Source: an uncultured Clostridia bacterium
GTDB taxonomy: Bacteria > Bacillota_A > Clostridia > Oscillospirales > Oscillospiraceae
Length of the DNA: 9,533 bases
Reading direction: 5' to 3'
Assembly: GCA_949289625.1 (NCBI GenBank)
Contig: CASEPH010000067.1
Location: forward strand, 1-9,533
Of the stretch, positions 1 through 6,364 are shown piece by piece. The notes beneath the pieces are model-generated. The model was given only the letters and a program-made list of their open reading frames with translations, was not told the DNA's origin and did not search any database. How positions within the stretch are numbered: position 1 is the stretch's first letter; each line of letters begins with the position of its first letter. The position numbers and the translations under genes were made by a program.

Positions 1-297
1 CTCTGTGGGGAGAGCGGAGAGAATCCTTACCTCCTGTCCCAGGCAGCAGCTCAGAAAATCCTCCAGCCGTGAGGCATGGGCCTCCGGGTCAAATATCCTT
101 TTAAATACAGGGTCGTAGGTGATATTCAGACCCCTTGCCCCCATACAGAAGGAGACAAACTCCTCCCTCAAGGGCTCAGAAAGCCTTTCGAAGGCGGGAT
201 AGACGGAGGGGGATTCGTAAATCCGGCGCATCACCTCCTCCCGTGGCACAGCGGGGCCAAAAACACGTTCTCTGAAGCACTTCTTTTCATCATTCAT
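1..297 (-). CDS. Rpn-family / PD-(D/E)XK nuclease-like protein, N-terminal part (runs off the window)
   Basis: Reading the minus strand from an ATG at 297 gives 99 uninterrupted codons to the window edge. The start MNDEKKCFRERVFGP and the stretch YDPVFKRIFDPEAHASRLED (residues 61-80), followed by FL and GQEVRIL (88-93), are typical of the N-terminus of clostridial proteins annotated as Rpn family recombination-promoting nuclease / putative transposase (PDDEXK_2). That family is known for DNA endonuclease activity that promotes RecA-independent recombination; the acidic and lysine catalytic residues lie farther downstream, outside the window, so activity cannot be judged. I chose the ATG at 297 over the in-frame ATG at 303 because AGGAG (minus strand) sits about 7 nt upstream of 297 but almost touches 303. 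The gene diverges from the sugar locus and is probably functionally unrelated. Family assignment fairly sure; function inferred. Confidence 0.72.
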   Translation of the reverse strand, partial: MNDEKKCFRERVFGPAVPREEVMRRIYESPSVYPAFERLSEPLREEFVSFCMGARGLNITYDPVFKRIFDPEAHASRLEDFLSCCLGQEVRILSALPTE

Positions 298-483
298 GGG
301 CATTCTCCTCCCGGGCGCCCCGCTGCGGATTCTGAAAAGACAAAAAAGCAGATAGGAGCGTCCTTTCATGTAGAAAATAGGGATTTTGAAAGACAGCATG
401 CCGCTGCTCTCAAGGACAATAAAGATACATCTTAGATCCAGACAGACCAGACAGCCTGCCCGAAGAATTTTAAGATAGGAAAA

Positions 484-512
484 GTATAGCAGAAAAACTC
501 TGAAAACGCAAG
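484..512 (-). promoter_or_regulatory. Candidate promoter of the minus-strand nuclease-like gene
   Basis: On the minus strand, TATACT (plus coordinates 484-489) is preceded by TG one base upstream, giving an extended -10 (TGCTATACT). A weak -35, TTGCGT, lies at 507-512 with a 17-bp spacer. Transcription would start near 477, giving a leader of about 180 nt before the ATG at 297. The -35 matches the consensus only in TTG, so the extended -10 carries most of the argument. Confidence 0.4.
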
Positions 513-646
513 AAGATGGGGATTGTCAGTCACCCTATGCAGTATAGCCTCTGTATGCTCTCTCAAGCAAGCCTGGAACGCCTCCGGGGCCTATATCCGC
601 GCGGCAGAGCAGTAACGCATTTTGTATAAAATTGAGCATATAGCTA

Positions 647-674
647 TTGACAAACATAGAAATTGTGATAATAT
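647..674 (+). promoter_or_regulatory. Candidate promoter of the isomerase gene
   Basis: A perfect -35 TTGACA (647-652) is followed after 16 bp by TAATAT (669-674), a 4/6 match to the -10 consensus. GATAAT at 667-672 is a better match but with a 14-bp spacer. Transcription would start around 680-684, directly on the palindromic operator at 683-696, a position where a bound LacI-type repressor blocks initiation or escape. Confidence 0.5.
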
Positions 675-682
675 AGAAAACA

Positions 683-696
683 TACACACGTGTTGA
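683..696. promoter_or_regulatory. LacI-type operator 1, upstream of the isomerase gene
   Basis: TACACACGTGTTGA matches the perfect palindrome TACACACGTGTGTA found at 3307-3320 in 12 of 14 positions, with both differences in the outer right half. It has the CpG centre usual for LacI-family operators. It overlaps the predicted transcription start of the isomerase promoter. The regulator encoded at 2260-3282 is the obvious candidate to bind it; that link is inferred from the shared motif. Confidence 0.6.
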
Positions 697-809
697 CAAA
701 CGGATATGCAGCAAATGGCACAATAAAAGACACAATAATAAGCAAGATAGAGCTGGCAGAGCTGCAGCACCACCGGTCAGGAGAGCAACACGGAGAAAGG
801 AGTCTGCTT

Positions 810-2165
810 ATGAGCGGAAAAGAAACAAAGCTGAATCTGGGATTTGTCACCACCTATTCCGGCCGCTGGCCCAAAGAGCTTCCCGAGAAGAGGAATAAGG
901 AGTACAGCGCATGGCTTGAGGAGAACCTTCCCCAGGCGCATGTAGTGAGGGCCAGCCAGATTGGGTGCACGAAGGATGCCCTGGAGGCCATTGTTAAGGA
1001 GTTCAAGGAAGCTTCTGTGGATGTGATGGTTATGGTTTACGGGGCTTTCACCGGGGACGACGCGGCGGCATATCTGACGGAGATGCTGCACCTGCCGATT
1101 ATCCTCTGGGCGCCCTATGAGGTTCCCTTTGAGAAGGACGAGAGGCTCTATGCCAACGCCCTCTGCTCTATGACCATGAATGCGGCGGCCCTGCGCCGTT
1201 TGGGGGCCTCCTACCACACGGTATACGGAAGCAAGGAGGATGAGAGGGCAGCCTCCAAGGTAAAGAGCCTTGTCGCCGCTTACCATGCGGTCAAGGCCAT
1301 GCGCCATACCAACCTGGGACTTTTAGGTTACCGCCCCACCGCATTTTATAACTGCGCCTTTGACGAGGGACTGATTCGAAGGACATTTGGCGTAAAGATT
1401 GAGGAGACGGACCTGAAGGTGGTATTTGACGCCATGGAGGCCCTTCCTGAGAATGTGTGGAAGGCGGATATGGAGAAGATGGAAGCGTCCTACAACATGG
1501 ACACGCTGCCGGAGGGACATCTGGAAAATCATTCCAAGCTGTATCTGGCCTTAAAGGAAGTGATGAAGAACCAGGGCTATGATTTTGGCGTCATCAAGTG
1601 TTGGCCGGAGATGGGAAATCTCCACACGACGCCCTGCGCGGTTTTGGGACGGCTGGCGGACGACGGCGTCTGTATTGGCTGCGAGGGGGATGTAGACGCG
1701 GAGCTGGCCCAGATAGCGGAGCACTATATGACCGGCCTTCCCACCTTTATCACAGATATGATCAACATCGATGAGAAAGAGAATGTGATGACCTTCTGGC
1801 ACTGCGGGAACGCGGCTCCCTCCCTGGCCAATCCCAAATATCCGCTGCTGATGCGCAACCATCCGTTGGCGGGACAGGGGACGGCTTTCTGGGGCGCTTT
1901 AAAGCCAGGTGCGGTGACCATCGCCCGGTTCTGCAACATTGACGGGAGATATAAACTGTTCCTGATGCGAGGAGAGGCTGTGGATATGGACCGCTATACC
2001 AGGGGCATTATGGCGAACGTAAAGGTAAGGCGGCCGGTGCGGGAAGTGATTGAGAGAATCATTGAAGAGGGAATTCCGCATCACTACAGCCTTGTATGGG
2101 CGGATGTGGCAGATGAATTAATCCAGATGTGCAGCCTGCTGGAAATTCCTGTGATTGAGCTGTAA
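810..2165 (+). CDS. L-fucose/L-arabinose isomerase-family protein (short form)
   Basis: This gene encodes 451 aa of the L-fucose/L-arabinose isomerase superfamily, metal-dependent cytoplasmic enzymes that interconvert aldoses and ketoses. Supporting motifs are KCWPEM (263-268, candidate metal ligand E267), CEGDVDAEL (291-299, with E292 and D294), TFWHCGNAAPS (328-338, H331) and a C-terminal GIPHHYSLVWADVADEL (421-437, with H424/H425), the usual place for the last metal-binding histidine. At 451 aa it is much shorter than E. coli FucI (about 590 aa) and belongs to a subgroup of uncertain substrate. I chose the ATG at 810 because AAAGGAG (796-802) precedes it by 7 nt; the in-frame ATG at 690 lacks such a site and lies inside the operator. 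It has its own LacI-type operator and so joins the regulon of the downstream transporter. Family is sure, substrate unknown. Sulfosugar isomerases are one conceivable alternative role, though the adjacent sulfatase favours a sulfate-ester substrate. Confidence 0.85.
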   Translation: MSGKETKLNLGFVTTYSGRWPKELPEKRNKEYSAWLEENLPQAHVVRASQIGCTKDALEAIVKEFKEASVDVMVMVYGAFTGDDAAAYLTEMLHLPIILWAPYEVPFEKDERLYANALCSMTMNAAALRRLGASYHTVYGSKEDERAASKVKSLVAAYHAVKAMRHTNLGLLGYRPTAFYNCAFDEGLIRRTFGVKIEETDLKVVFDAMEALPENVWKADMEKMEASYNMDTLPEGHLENHSKLYLALKEVMKNQGYDFGVIKCWPEMGNLHTTPCAVLGRLADDGVCIGCEGDVDAELAQIAEHYMTGLPTFITDMINIDEKENVMTFWHCGNAAPSLANPKYPLLMRNHPLAGQGTAFWGALKPGAVTIARFCNIDGRYKLFLMRGEAVDMDRYTRGIMANVKVRRPVREVIERIIEEGIPHHYSLVWADVADELIQMCSLLEIPVIEL

Positions 2166-2191
2166 AAAATCAAAAAACGCACAAAAGCCTA

Positions 2192-2218
2192 TTGACAAAT
2201 CTCGGATTTTGTTATACT
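2192..2218 (+). promoter_or_regulatory. Candidate promoter of the LacI-family regulator gene
   Basis: TTGACA (2192-2197) and TATACT (2213-2218) flank a 15-bp spacer, slightly short. TACTAT at 2215-2220 would give 17 bp but fits the consensus less well. Predicted transcription starts near 2225, just before the palindrome at 2229-2242, so the regulator probably represses itself. Confidence 0.5.
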
Positions 2219-2228
2219 ATTTATCTAG

Positions 2229-2242
2229 TACATACGAGTGTA
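2229..2242. promoter_or_regulatory. LacI-type operator 2, upstream of the regulator gene
   Basis: TACATACGAGTGTA matches TACACACGTGTGTA at 12 of 14 positions and keeps the CpG centre. It lies just downstream of the -10 box of the regulator promoter and 17 bp before the regulator ATG at 2260. As the weakest-looking symmetry of the three sites, it would suit partial autorepression. Confidence 0.55.
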
Positions 2243-2259
2243 TATAGCGAGGGATGAGG

Positions 2260-3282
2260 ATGAAGGAGAGCAGAGAGCGGGTGACCCGGGCGGATGTGGC
2301 CAGGATGGCGCAGGTCAGCGAGACCATCGTATCCTATGTGATTAACAACAACCGGTATGTGGCCAAGGACAAGCGCCAGAGAGTGGAGGAGGCCATACGC
2401 AGGCTGAACTACCGGCCCAACAATATTGCCAGAGCCCTCAAGGGTAAGCGCAGCAACCAGATCCTCTTTATCGCGGACAACATCACGAATGAATATTTCA
2501 GCAACCTGGTCAGCGAGATGGACAAGTACGCATACAAGTCAGGATATCTGATTTCCCTGTGCGCCAACCGGAATACGCCGGAGTTCGTGGCTCAGGTCAT
2601 CAGCCGGCAGTACGATGGGATTATCTTAAGCTCCGCCACATTTCCGGAGGAGTACGTGGATAAGTTTACACAGGCAGGGATACCCGTTGTGATGTTCCGG
2701 CGGCTGCTGCATCAGACCTCATCGGACCATGTAGCTGTCCTGGGAACCGGCCTTTACAGAGGGGCCAGGATGGCGGTCCGGCACCTGATTGAAAAAGGCT
2801 GCCGGAACGTGGTATACGTGGACCGGGTCAGCCAGAAGGGACATTTCAGCACGGCAGATGACCTGCGGTTTGCAGGTTTTATGGATGAGATGAAGGCGGG
2901 AGGCTTTTTTGTGGACGCGGGCAGCGCGATTCAGGGCTGCCGGAACCAGGAGGAGCTGATCGCCGCTGTCAAGAGACGGCTCCGCCGGGGAGACAAGGTG
3001 GACGGCTTCTTCGGAAGGGATGATACCATCGCCTGTGTGACCATGGGAGCAGTGATGGAGGAAGGGCTTCTGGTGCCGCAGGATGTGCGCGTGATCGGAT
3101 TTAACGACTCCAGCATCAGCCGGTTTTGCTCTCCGAAGCTCTCTACTGTGCGCATGAACCAGCCGGAGATTGCAGCTGCAGCTCTGGATATGTTAAATGA
3201 GATGATAGGCGGGGGAAAACCGGAGGACAGAGATTTTGACACCGAGCTGATCGAAAGAGAGAGCACAGCATCTGAGGGGTAA
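2260..3282 (+). CDS. LacI/GalR-family transcriptional regulator
   Basis: This 340-aa regulator has an N-terminal helix-turn-helix at about residues 8-29 (VTRADVARMAQVSETIVSYV), a hinge helix at 52-62 (YRPNNIARALKG, with L60 at the place of the minor-groove intercalating leucine), and a periplasmic-binding-protein-like effector domain from about residue 66 to the end. VRVIGFND in its C-terminal third is a family hallmark. Such proteins bind a palindromic operator as dimers and are usually released by a sugar or sugar phosphate. I chose ATG 2260 because GAGGG (2249-2253) lies 6 nt upstream; the in-frame ATG at 2254 directly abuts that site. Matching palindromes occur upstream of the isomerase gene, this gene and the solute-binding-protein gene, so it is probably the local repressor of sugar uptake and breakdown. 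The effector is unknown. Confidence 0.9.
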   Translation: MKESRERVTRADVARMAQVSETIVSYVINNNRYVAKDKRQRVEEAIRRLNYRPNNIARALKGKRSNQILFIADNITNEYFSNLVSEMDKYAYKSGYLISLCANRNTPEFVAQVISRQYDGIILSSATFPEEYVDKFTQAGIPVVMFRRLLHQTSSDHVAVLGTGLYRGARMAVRHLIEKGCRNVVYVDRVSQKGHFSTADDLRFAGFMDEMKAGGFFVDAGSAIQGCRNQEELIAAVKRRLRRGDKVDGFFGRDDTIACVTMGAVMEEGLLVPQDVRVIGFNDSSISRFCSPKLSTVRMNQPEIAAAALDMLNEMIGGGKPEDRDFDTELIERESTASEG

Positions 3283-3296
3283 CACCCTCTGATGTT

Positions 3297-3324
3297 TTGA
3301 CAAATGTACACACGTGTGTATAAA
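3297..3324 (+). promoter_or_regulatory. Promoter of the binding-protein / sulfatase / permease operon
   Basis: A perfect TTGACA (3297-3302) and TATAAA (3319-3324, 5/6 to consensus) are 16 bp apart, the best promoter in the window. The palindrome TACACACGTGTGTA fills most of the spacer, so repressor binding would exclude RNA polymerase. It begins 15 bp after the regulator stop codon. A predicted start near 3331 leaves a leader of about 150 nt before the ATG at 3478. Confidence 0.7.
3307..3320. promoter_or_regulatory. LacI-type operator 3 (perfect 14-bp palindrome)
   Basis: TACACACGTGTGTA is perfectly self-complementary and lies between and touching the -35 and -10 boxes of the transporter promoter. 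Outer bases T3305 and A3322 extend the symmetry past one mismatched pair. It defines the motif shared with 683-696 and 2229-2242 and is likely the tightest of the three sites. Confidence 0.7.
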
Positions 3325-3423
3325 AACGCAATTTGTGTACATACAGTTGACTTTTGAACCGGCTTCTTGTTTCGCAAAATGGATGGACAGCTGAGCTTTG
3401 ACTTCATGACCTTTTGAAATCCT

Positions 3424-3440
3424 GCACGGGTTTCCTGTGC
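3424..3440 (+). other. Leader hairpin upstream of the solute-binding-protein gene
   Basis: GCACGGG (3424-3430) and CCTGTGC (3434-3440) form a 7-bp stem with one G-U pair and a 3-nt loop, inside the 150-nt leader of the transporter operon. A T-run (3452-3457) begins 11 nt after the stem, too far for a classic intrinsic terminator. It may protect the mRNA 5' region or act as a weak attenuator; chance is also possible. Confidence 0.35.
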
Positions 3441-3477
3441 TAGAAATTATATTTTTTCAAGAAAGGAAGGATTTTTT

Positions 3478-4827
3478 ATGAAAAAAAGAGCGTTGGCACT
3501 TACACTGGCCGCTGTTACGGCCCTGAGCACTGCTTGTTCCGGCGGAGGCCAGGAGACAACGGCGGCAGCGGGAGGCAGCGGGGATACGGCTGCGGCAGCG
3601 GAGGCTTCCGATTCTGGAGATGAGGCTGCATCTGGGGAGCAGGTGACAATCAAAATCGCGAATTATGCGCTTCTGGAGGCAGGATATGATACCTTCTGGG
3701 AAGGCGTAAAAACAGGATTTGAAGAGAAGTATCCCAATGTGACCATCGAATGGGTGACAGCTCCCTATGGCGAGATGCTGAACCAGGTTATTAACATGGC
3801 TGGCGGCGGAGATATGGTTGACTGTATTTTCAGCGAGATGATTTGGATCCCGTCTCTGGTAGATGCCGGACTTGCGGCTCCCATGGATCAGATTTTGGAC
3901 GCGGACTTCCTGAATGACTATTATCCCAACATTCTGGAGGCCCACTCAGTAGACGGAACCGTATACGGTGTGCCGCTGTATGTATCACCTTTTGTACTGT
4001 TCTATAATAAGGACCTTTTTGAGCAGGCCGGGCTTGATCCCAACTCTCCGCCGACTACCTACGACGAGATGCTGGAGATTGCTCCTAAGCTGGCTGAGCT
4101 TAAGACAGCGGATGGCAATCAGGTATATCCCTTTGGACAGCCTACGGCTTCTGTTATTGTGATTGGATCCGCGATCCAGTCCTTTGCTCAGAACTTCGGC
4201 GGTACGATATTTGATGAGAACAATCAGTTCAACGTAGATAACCAGGGCTTCCTTGATGCAATGAATATGCTTAAGCAGTTGGATGATCTGGGATACAATC
4301 CTCAGAACTGCAAGCCCAAGGATCTGAGAAATCTGTTTGCTCTTGGACAGCTGGCCATGTACTACGATAATACCTGGGGATATAACGGCGCTAAGTCCAT
4401 TAATCCCGAGGTGGAGAATTTTGCAGCGACCGCTATGCCGTTATCCGGAGGAAGCGGAACCGGACAGTCTACGCTTCAGTCCCACTGCTTTGTTGCAGTT
4501 GACAATGGACCGGAAAAGGTAGAGGCTGTAAAGAACTTTATCCAGTATGTGATTACTCCCGAGGTGCTCAATGATTACCTTGCCAATATCGCACCTGCAT
4601 ATCCTGCCAAGGGCGCGATGGAGGATATGGACGCTGTTGTAAACAGCGAGTTCTTAAAGGGCGCGCAGGATGCGGTAGACGCAGCGGTTCCTGTTTATCA
4701 GTTCCCGACTCTTTCTGACTTCAACCTGGAGCTGTGTGCTTTAGCGCAGGCCATTACCGTGGGAGACGAGGACGTTGCCAGTGCAATTGAAAACTTCAAG
4801 AGCACGGTTCAGCCGCTCCTTCCATAA
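3478..4827 (+). CDS. Sugar ABC transporter solute-binding lipoprotein (family 1)
   Basis: This 449-aa protein is the extracellular, membrane-anchored capture subunit of a carbohydrate ABC importer. It starts MKKRALALTLAAVTALSTAC, a charged N-terminus, hydrophobic core and lipobox-like end with C20 as probable lipidation site; the serine at -3 is not the preferred residue. Residues 21-55 form a Gly/Ala/Ser/Glu-rich linker, followed by a bilobed SBP_bac_1 domain (from about VTIKIANY at 56). The ATG at 3478 has GGAAGG (3465-3470) 7 nt upstream. It is first in an operon with sulfatase, two permeases and aldolase genes, under operator 3. Family membership is clear. Ligand unknown; the neighbouring sulfatase suggests a sulfated mono- or oligosaccharide, an inference from context only. 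Confidence 0.92.
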   Translation: MKKRALALTLAAVTALSTACSGGGQETTAAAGGSGDTAAAAEASDSGDEAASGEQVTIKIANYALLEAGYDTFWEGVKTGFEEKYPNVTIEWVTAPYGEMLNQVINMAGGGDMVDCIFSEMIWIPSLVDAGLAAPMDQILDADFLNDYYPNILEAHSVDGTVYGVPLYVSPFVLFYNKDLFEQAGLDPNSPPTTYDEMLEIAPKLAELKTADGNQVYPFGQPTASVIVIGSAIQSFAQNFGGTIFDENNQFNVDNQGFLDAMNMLKQLDDLGYNPQNCKPKDLRNLFALGQLAMYYDNTWGYNGAKSINPEVENFAATAMPLSGGSGTGQSTLQSHCFVAVDNGPEKVEAVKNFIQYVITPEVLNDYLANIAPAYPAKGAMEDMDAVVNSEFLKGAQDAVDAAVPVYQFPTLSDFNLELCALAQAITVGDEDVASAIENFKSTVQPLLP

Positions 4828-4852
4828 CTGTAATAATTATTGAATGAACCTC

Positions 4853-4885
4853 TTGCTGCCGCCTTATCCCATAAGGCGGCAGCAA
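4853..4885 (+). promoter_or_regulatory. Intercistronic 15-bp perfect hairpin
   Basis: TTGCTGCCGCCTTAT (4853-4867) and its exact complement ATAAGGCGGCAGCAA (4871-4885) are separated by only CCC. There is no T-run after it, so it is not a standard intrinsic terminator. Lying 25 nt after the binding-protein stop and before the sulfatase ribosome binding site, it fits a 3'-end stabiliser or partial terminator that gives more binding protein than permease, as known for REP-type hairpins after malE. It also argues against the in-frame sulfatase start at 4840, which would place the hairpin inside coding sequence. Confidence 0.7.
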
Positions 4886-4917
4886 TACAAAATGGCAAAA
4901 ATAGCCGGGAGGGAAAT

Positions 4918-6336
4918 ATGAGCGTCAGCAATTCGGGAAAAAATCCGAACATTGTTTTTATTTTAAGTGATGATCAGGGCTACTGGTCCCTGGGATGTTA
5001 CGGGAACAAAGAGATACAGACGCCGAATCTGGATAAGCTTGCGGAGCATGGCGTGCGGTTCGATAACTTTTTCTGTGTCTCGCCGGTTTGTTCACCGGCC
5101 AGAGCTTCTCTGCTCACCGGGCGCATCCCGTCGCAGCACGGCATTCACGACTATCTCTGCGGCGGAAACGGCGGCGCTGGCCAGAGCGCGATTGAATACC
5201 TGAAAGGACAGTTGGGCTACACGGATGTTCTGGCACAGAATGGTTATGTTTGCGGACTCAGCGGAAAATGGCATATGGGAGACGGGCTTCATCCGCAGAA
5301 AGGTTTTTCCTTCTGGTACACGCACCAGAAGGGCGGCGGCCCCTATTATAATGCGCCCATGATCCGGGATGGGAAAATGATTAATGAGCCGGGATACATA
5401 ACGGATGTAATTACAGACGAAGCGATTCATTTCATTGACAGAGAAAAACATAAGGAGTCTCCGTTTTACCTGAGTGTTCACTACACCGCCCCACATTCCC
5501 CGTGGGTAAACAATCACCCAAAAGAGTATACCAGTTTGTATGAAGACTGCCCCTTTGAGAGCTGCCCGCAAAGAGAAACACCGCATCCCTGGGCAAAAAC
5601 AGATGTCCTTCCCGGCTATGCGCATCCAAGAGAAAACTTAATTGGATATTTTGCGGCAGTGACAGCCATGGACGCCAACATCGGACGGATCCTGCAGAAG
5701 CTGGAGGACGAGGAACTTCTGGAAGATACACTGATTATTTTCGGCAGCGATAATGGATTTAACTGCGGACATCATGGAATCTGGGGAAAGGGAAATGGAA
5801 CATTCCCCTTAAACCTCTACGATACTTCCGTCAAAGTTCCGTTTATTGTAAGCCACAAGGGACATATTCCTGAAGGCAGAGTCTGCAGCCAAATGTGCAG
5901 CGGATATGATTTTATGCCCACACTTTTAGACTATCTCGGCATGGAAAATCCGGAAGCAGATAAGCTTCCCGGGAAAAGCTTCCTGCCGGCGCTGATGGGT
6001 GAAGAGCCGGAGAATGATAAGACGGTTGTTGTATTTGATGAGTATGGACCAGTGCGCATGATACGAAGCGAAAACTATAAATATATTCATCGTTTCCCCT
6101 TTGGACCGGATGAGTTTTATGATCTGGAAAAAGATCCGGACGAGGACTGCAACCTTATCGACAATGCGTTGTACGACGCGCAGATTCAGGAAATGAAGCG
6201 CCGGATGGATTTGTGGTTCCTCAAATATGTAAATCCCCAGATAGACGGGGCAAAAGAGCCTGTTCTGGGCGGAGGGCAGAAGGATATGGCCGGCACATGG
6301 GGGCCCGGTTATAAGGTTTATAATGAAAATAAGTAA
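4918..6336 (+). CDS. Cysteine-type sulfatase (arylsulfatase/S1 family), predicted cytoplasmic
   Basis: This 472-aa sulfatase would hydrolyse a sulfate ester. Visible active-site elements are D18/D19 in SDDQG for the metal; C58-S-P-A-R-A-S-L-L-T-G, the signature whose cysteine is converted to formylglycine; K117 and H119 in GKWHMG; H193 in APHSPW; D278/N279 in GSDNG; and K291 in GIWGKG. The C-terminal YKYIHRF..DEFYDLEKDPDE is the usual S1 subdomain. A cysteine-type site in an anaerobe implies maturation by a radical-SAM anSME, not seen here. I see no signal peptide: the hydrophilic MSVSNSGKNP leads straight into the first core strand, so it probably acts on an imported substrate. ATG 4918 has GGAGG (4908-4912) 5 nt upstream; an in-frame start at 4840 would overlap the preceding hairpin. 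It sits between the binding-protein and permease genes, which ties it closely to transport. Substrate specificity cannot be read from the sequence. Confidence 0.9.
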   Translation: MSVSNSGKNPNIVFILSDDQGYWSLGCYGNKEIQTPNLDKLAEHGVRFDNFFCVSPVCSPARASLLTGRIPSQHGIHDYLCGGNGGAGQSAIEYLKGQLGYTDVLAQNGYVCGLSGKWHMGDGLHPQKGFSFWYTHQKGGGPYYNAPMIRDGKMINEPGYITDVITDEAIHFIDREKHKESPFYLSVHYTAPHSPWVNNHPKEYTSLYEDCPFESCPQRETPHPWAKTDVLPGYAHPRENLIGYFAAVTAMDANIGRILQKLEDEELLEDTLIIFGSDNGFNCGHHGIWGKGNGTFPLNLYDTSVKVPFIVSHKGHIPEGRVCSQMCSGYDFMPTLLDYLGMENPEADKLPGKSFLPALMGEEPENDKTVVVFDEYGPVRMIRSENYKYIHRFPFGPDEFYDLEKDPDEDCNLIDNALYDAQIQEMKRRMDLWFLKYVNPQIDGAKEPVLGGGQKDMAGTWGPGYKVYNENK

Positions 6337-6364
6337 AAGGATGTAAGTGAGAGGAGGAACGGTT

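Larger units (their letters stand above)
298..809. other. Divergent intergenic region between the nuclease-like gene and the isomerase gene
   Basis: This 512-bp stretch has no convincing gene. Its left part is the leader and probable promoter of the minus-strand nuclease-like gene. A GC-rich patch at about 545-612 is embedded in AT-rich DNA and I found no coding or strong hairpin explanation for it. The right part (645-700) carries the promoter and operator of the isomerase gene, followed by an untranslated leader of about 110-130 nt. Open frames here lack ribosome binding sites and resemble no protein I know. Confidence 0.6.

Noticed and set aside
76..435. Plus-strand open frame over the start of the window
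   Set aside because: It is the shadow of the minus-strand nuclease-like gene, which has a recognisable protein sequence and ribosome binding site.
556..611. TGCTCT/AGAGCA inverted repeat in the GC-rich intergenic patch
   Set aside because: Only 6 bp enclosing 44 nt with no good inner pairing; expected by chance.
693..698. TTGACA overlapping operator 1 as a second -35 box
   Set aside because: No acceptable -10 lies 15-19 bp downstream; the nearest candidate, CACAAT at 719-724, needs a 20-bp spacer.
690..809. 40-codon N-terminal extension of the isomerase from an ATG at 690
   Set aside because: The ATG lies inside the operator and has no ribosome binding site, and the added residues do not look like the family. 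ATG 810 has AAAGGAG at ideal spacing.
3274..3289. GAGGG/CCCTC stem at the regulator stop codon as a terminator
   Set aside because: Only 5 bp, overlaps the stop codon, and no T-run follows before the next promoter begins.
4840..4917. 26-codon N-terminal extension of the sulfatase
   Set aside because: It would translate the perfect hairpin at 4853-4885, has no ribosome binding site and adds nothing family-like. ATG 4918 follows GGAGG.
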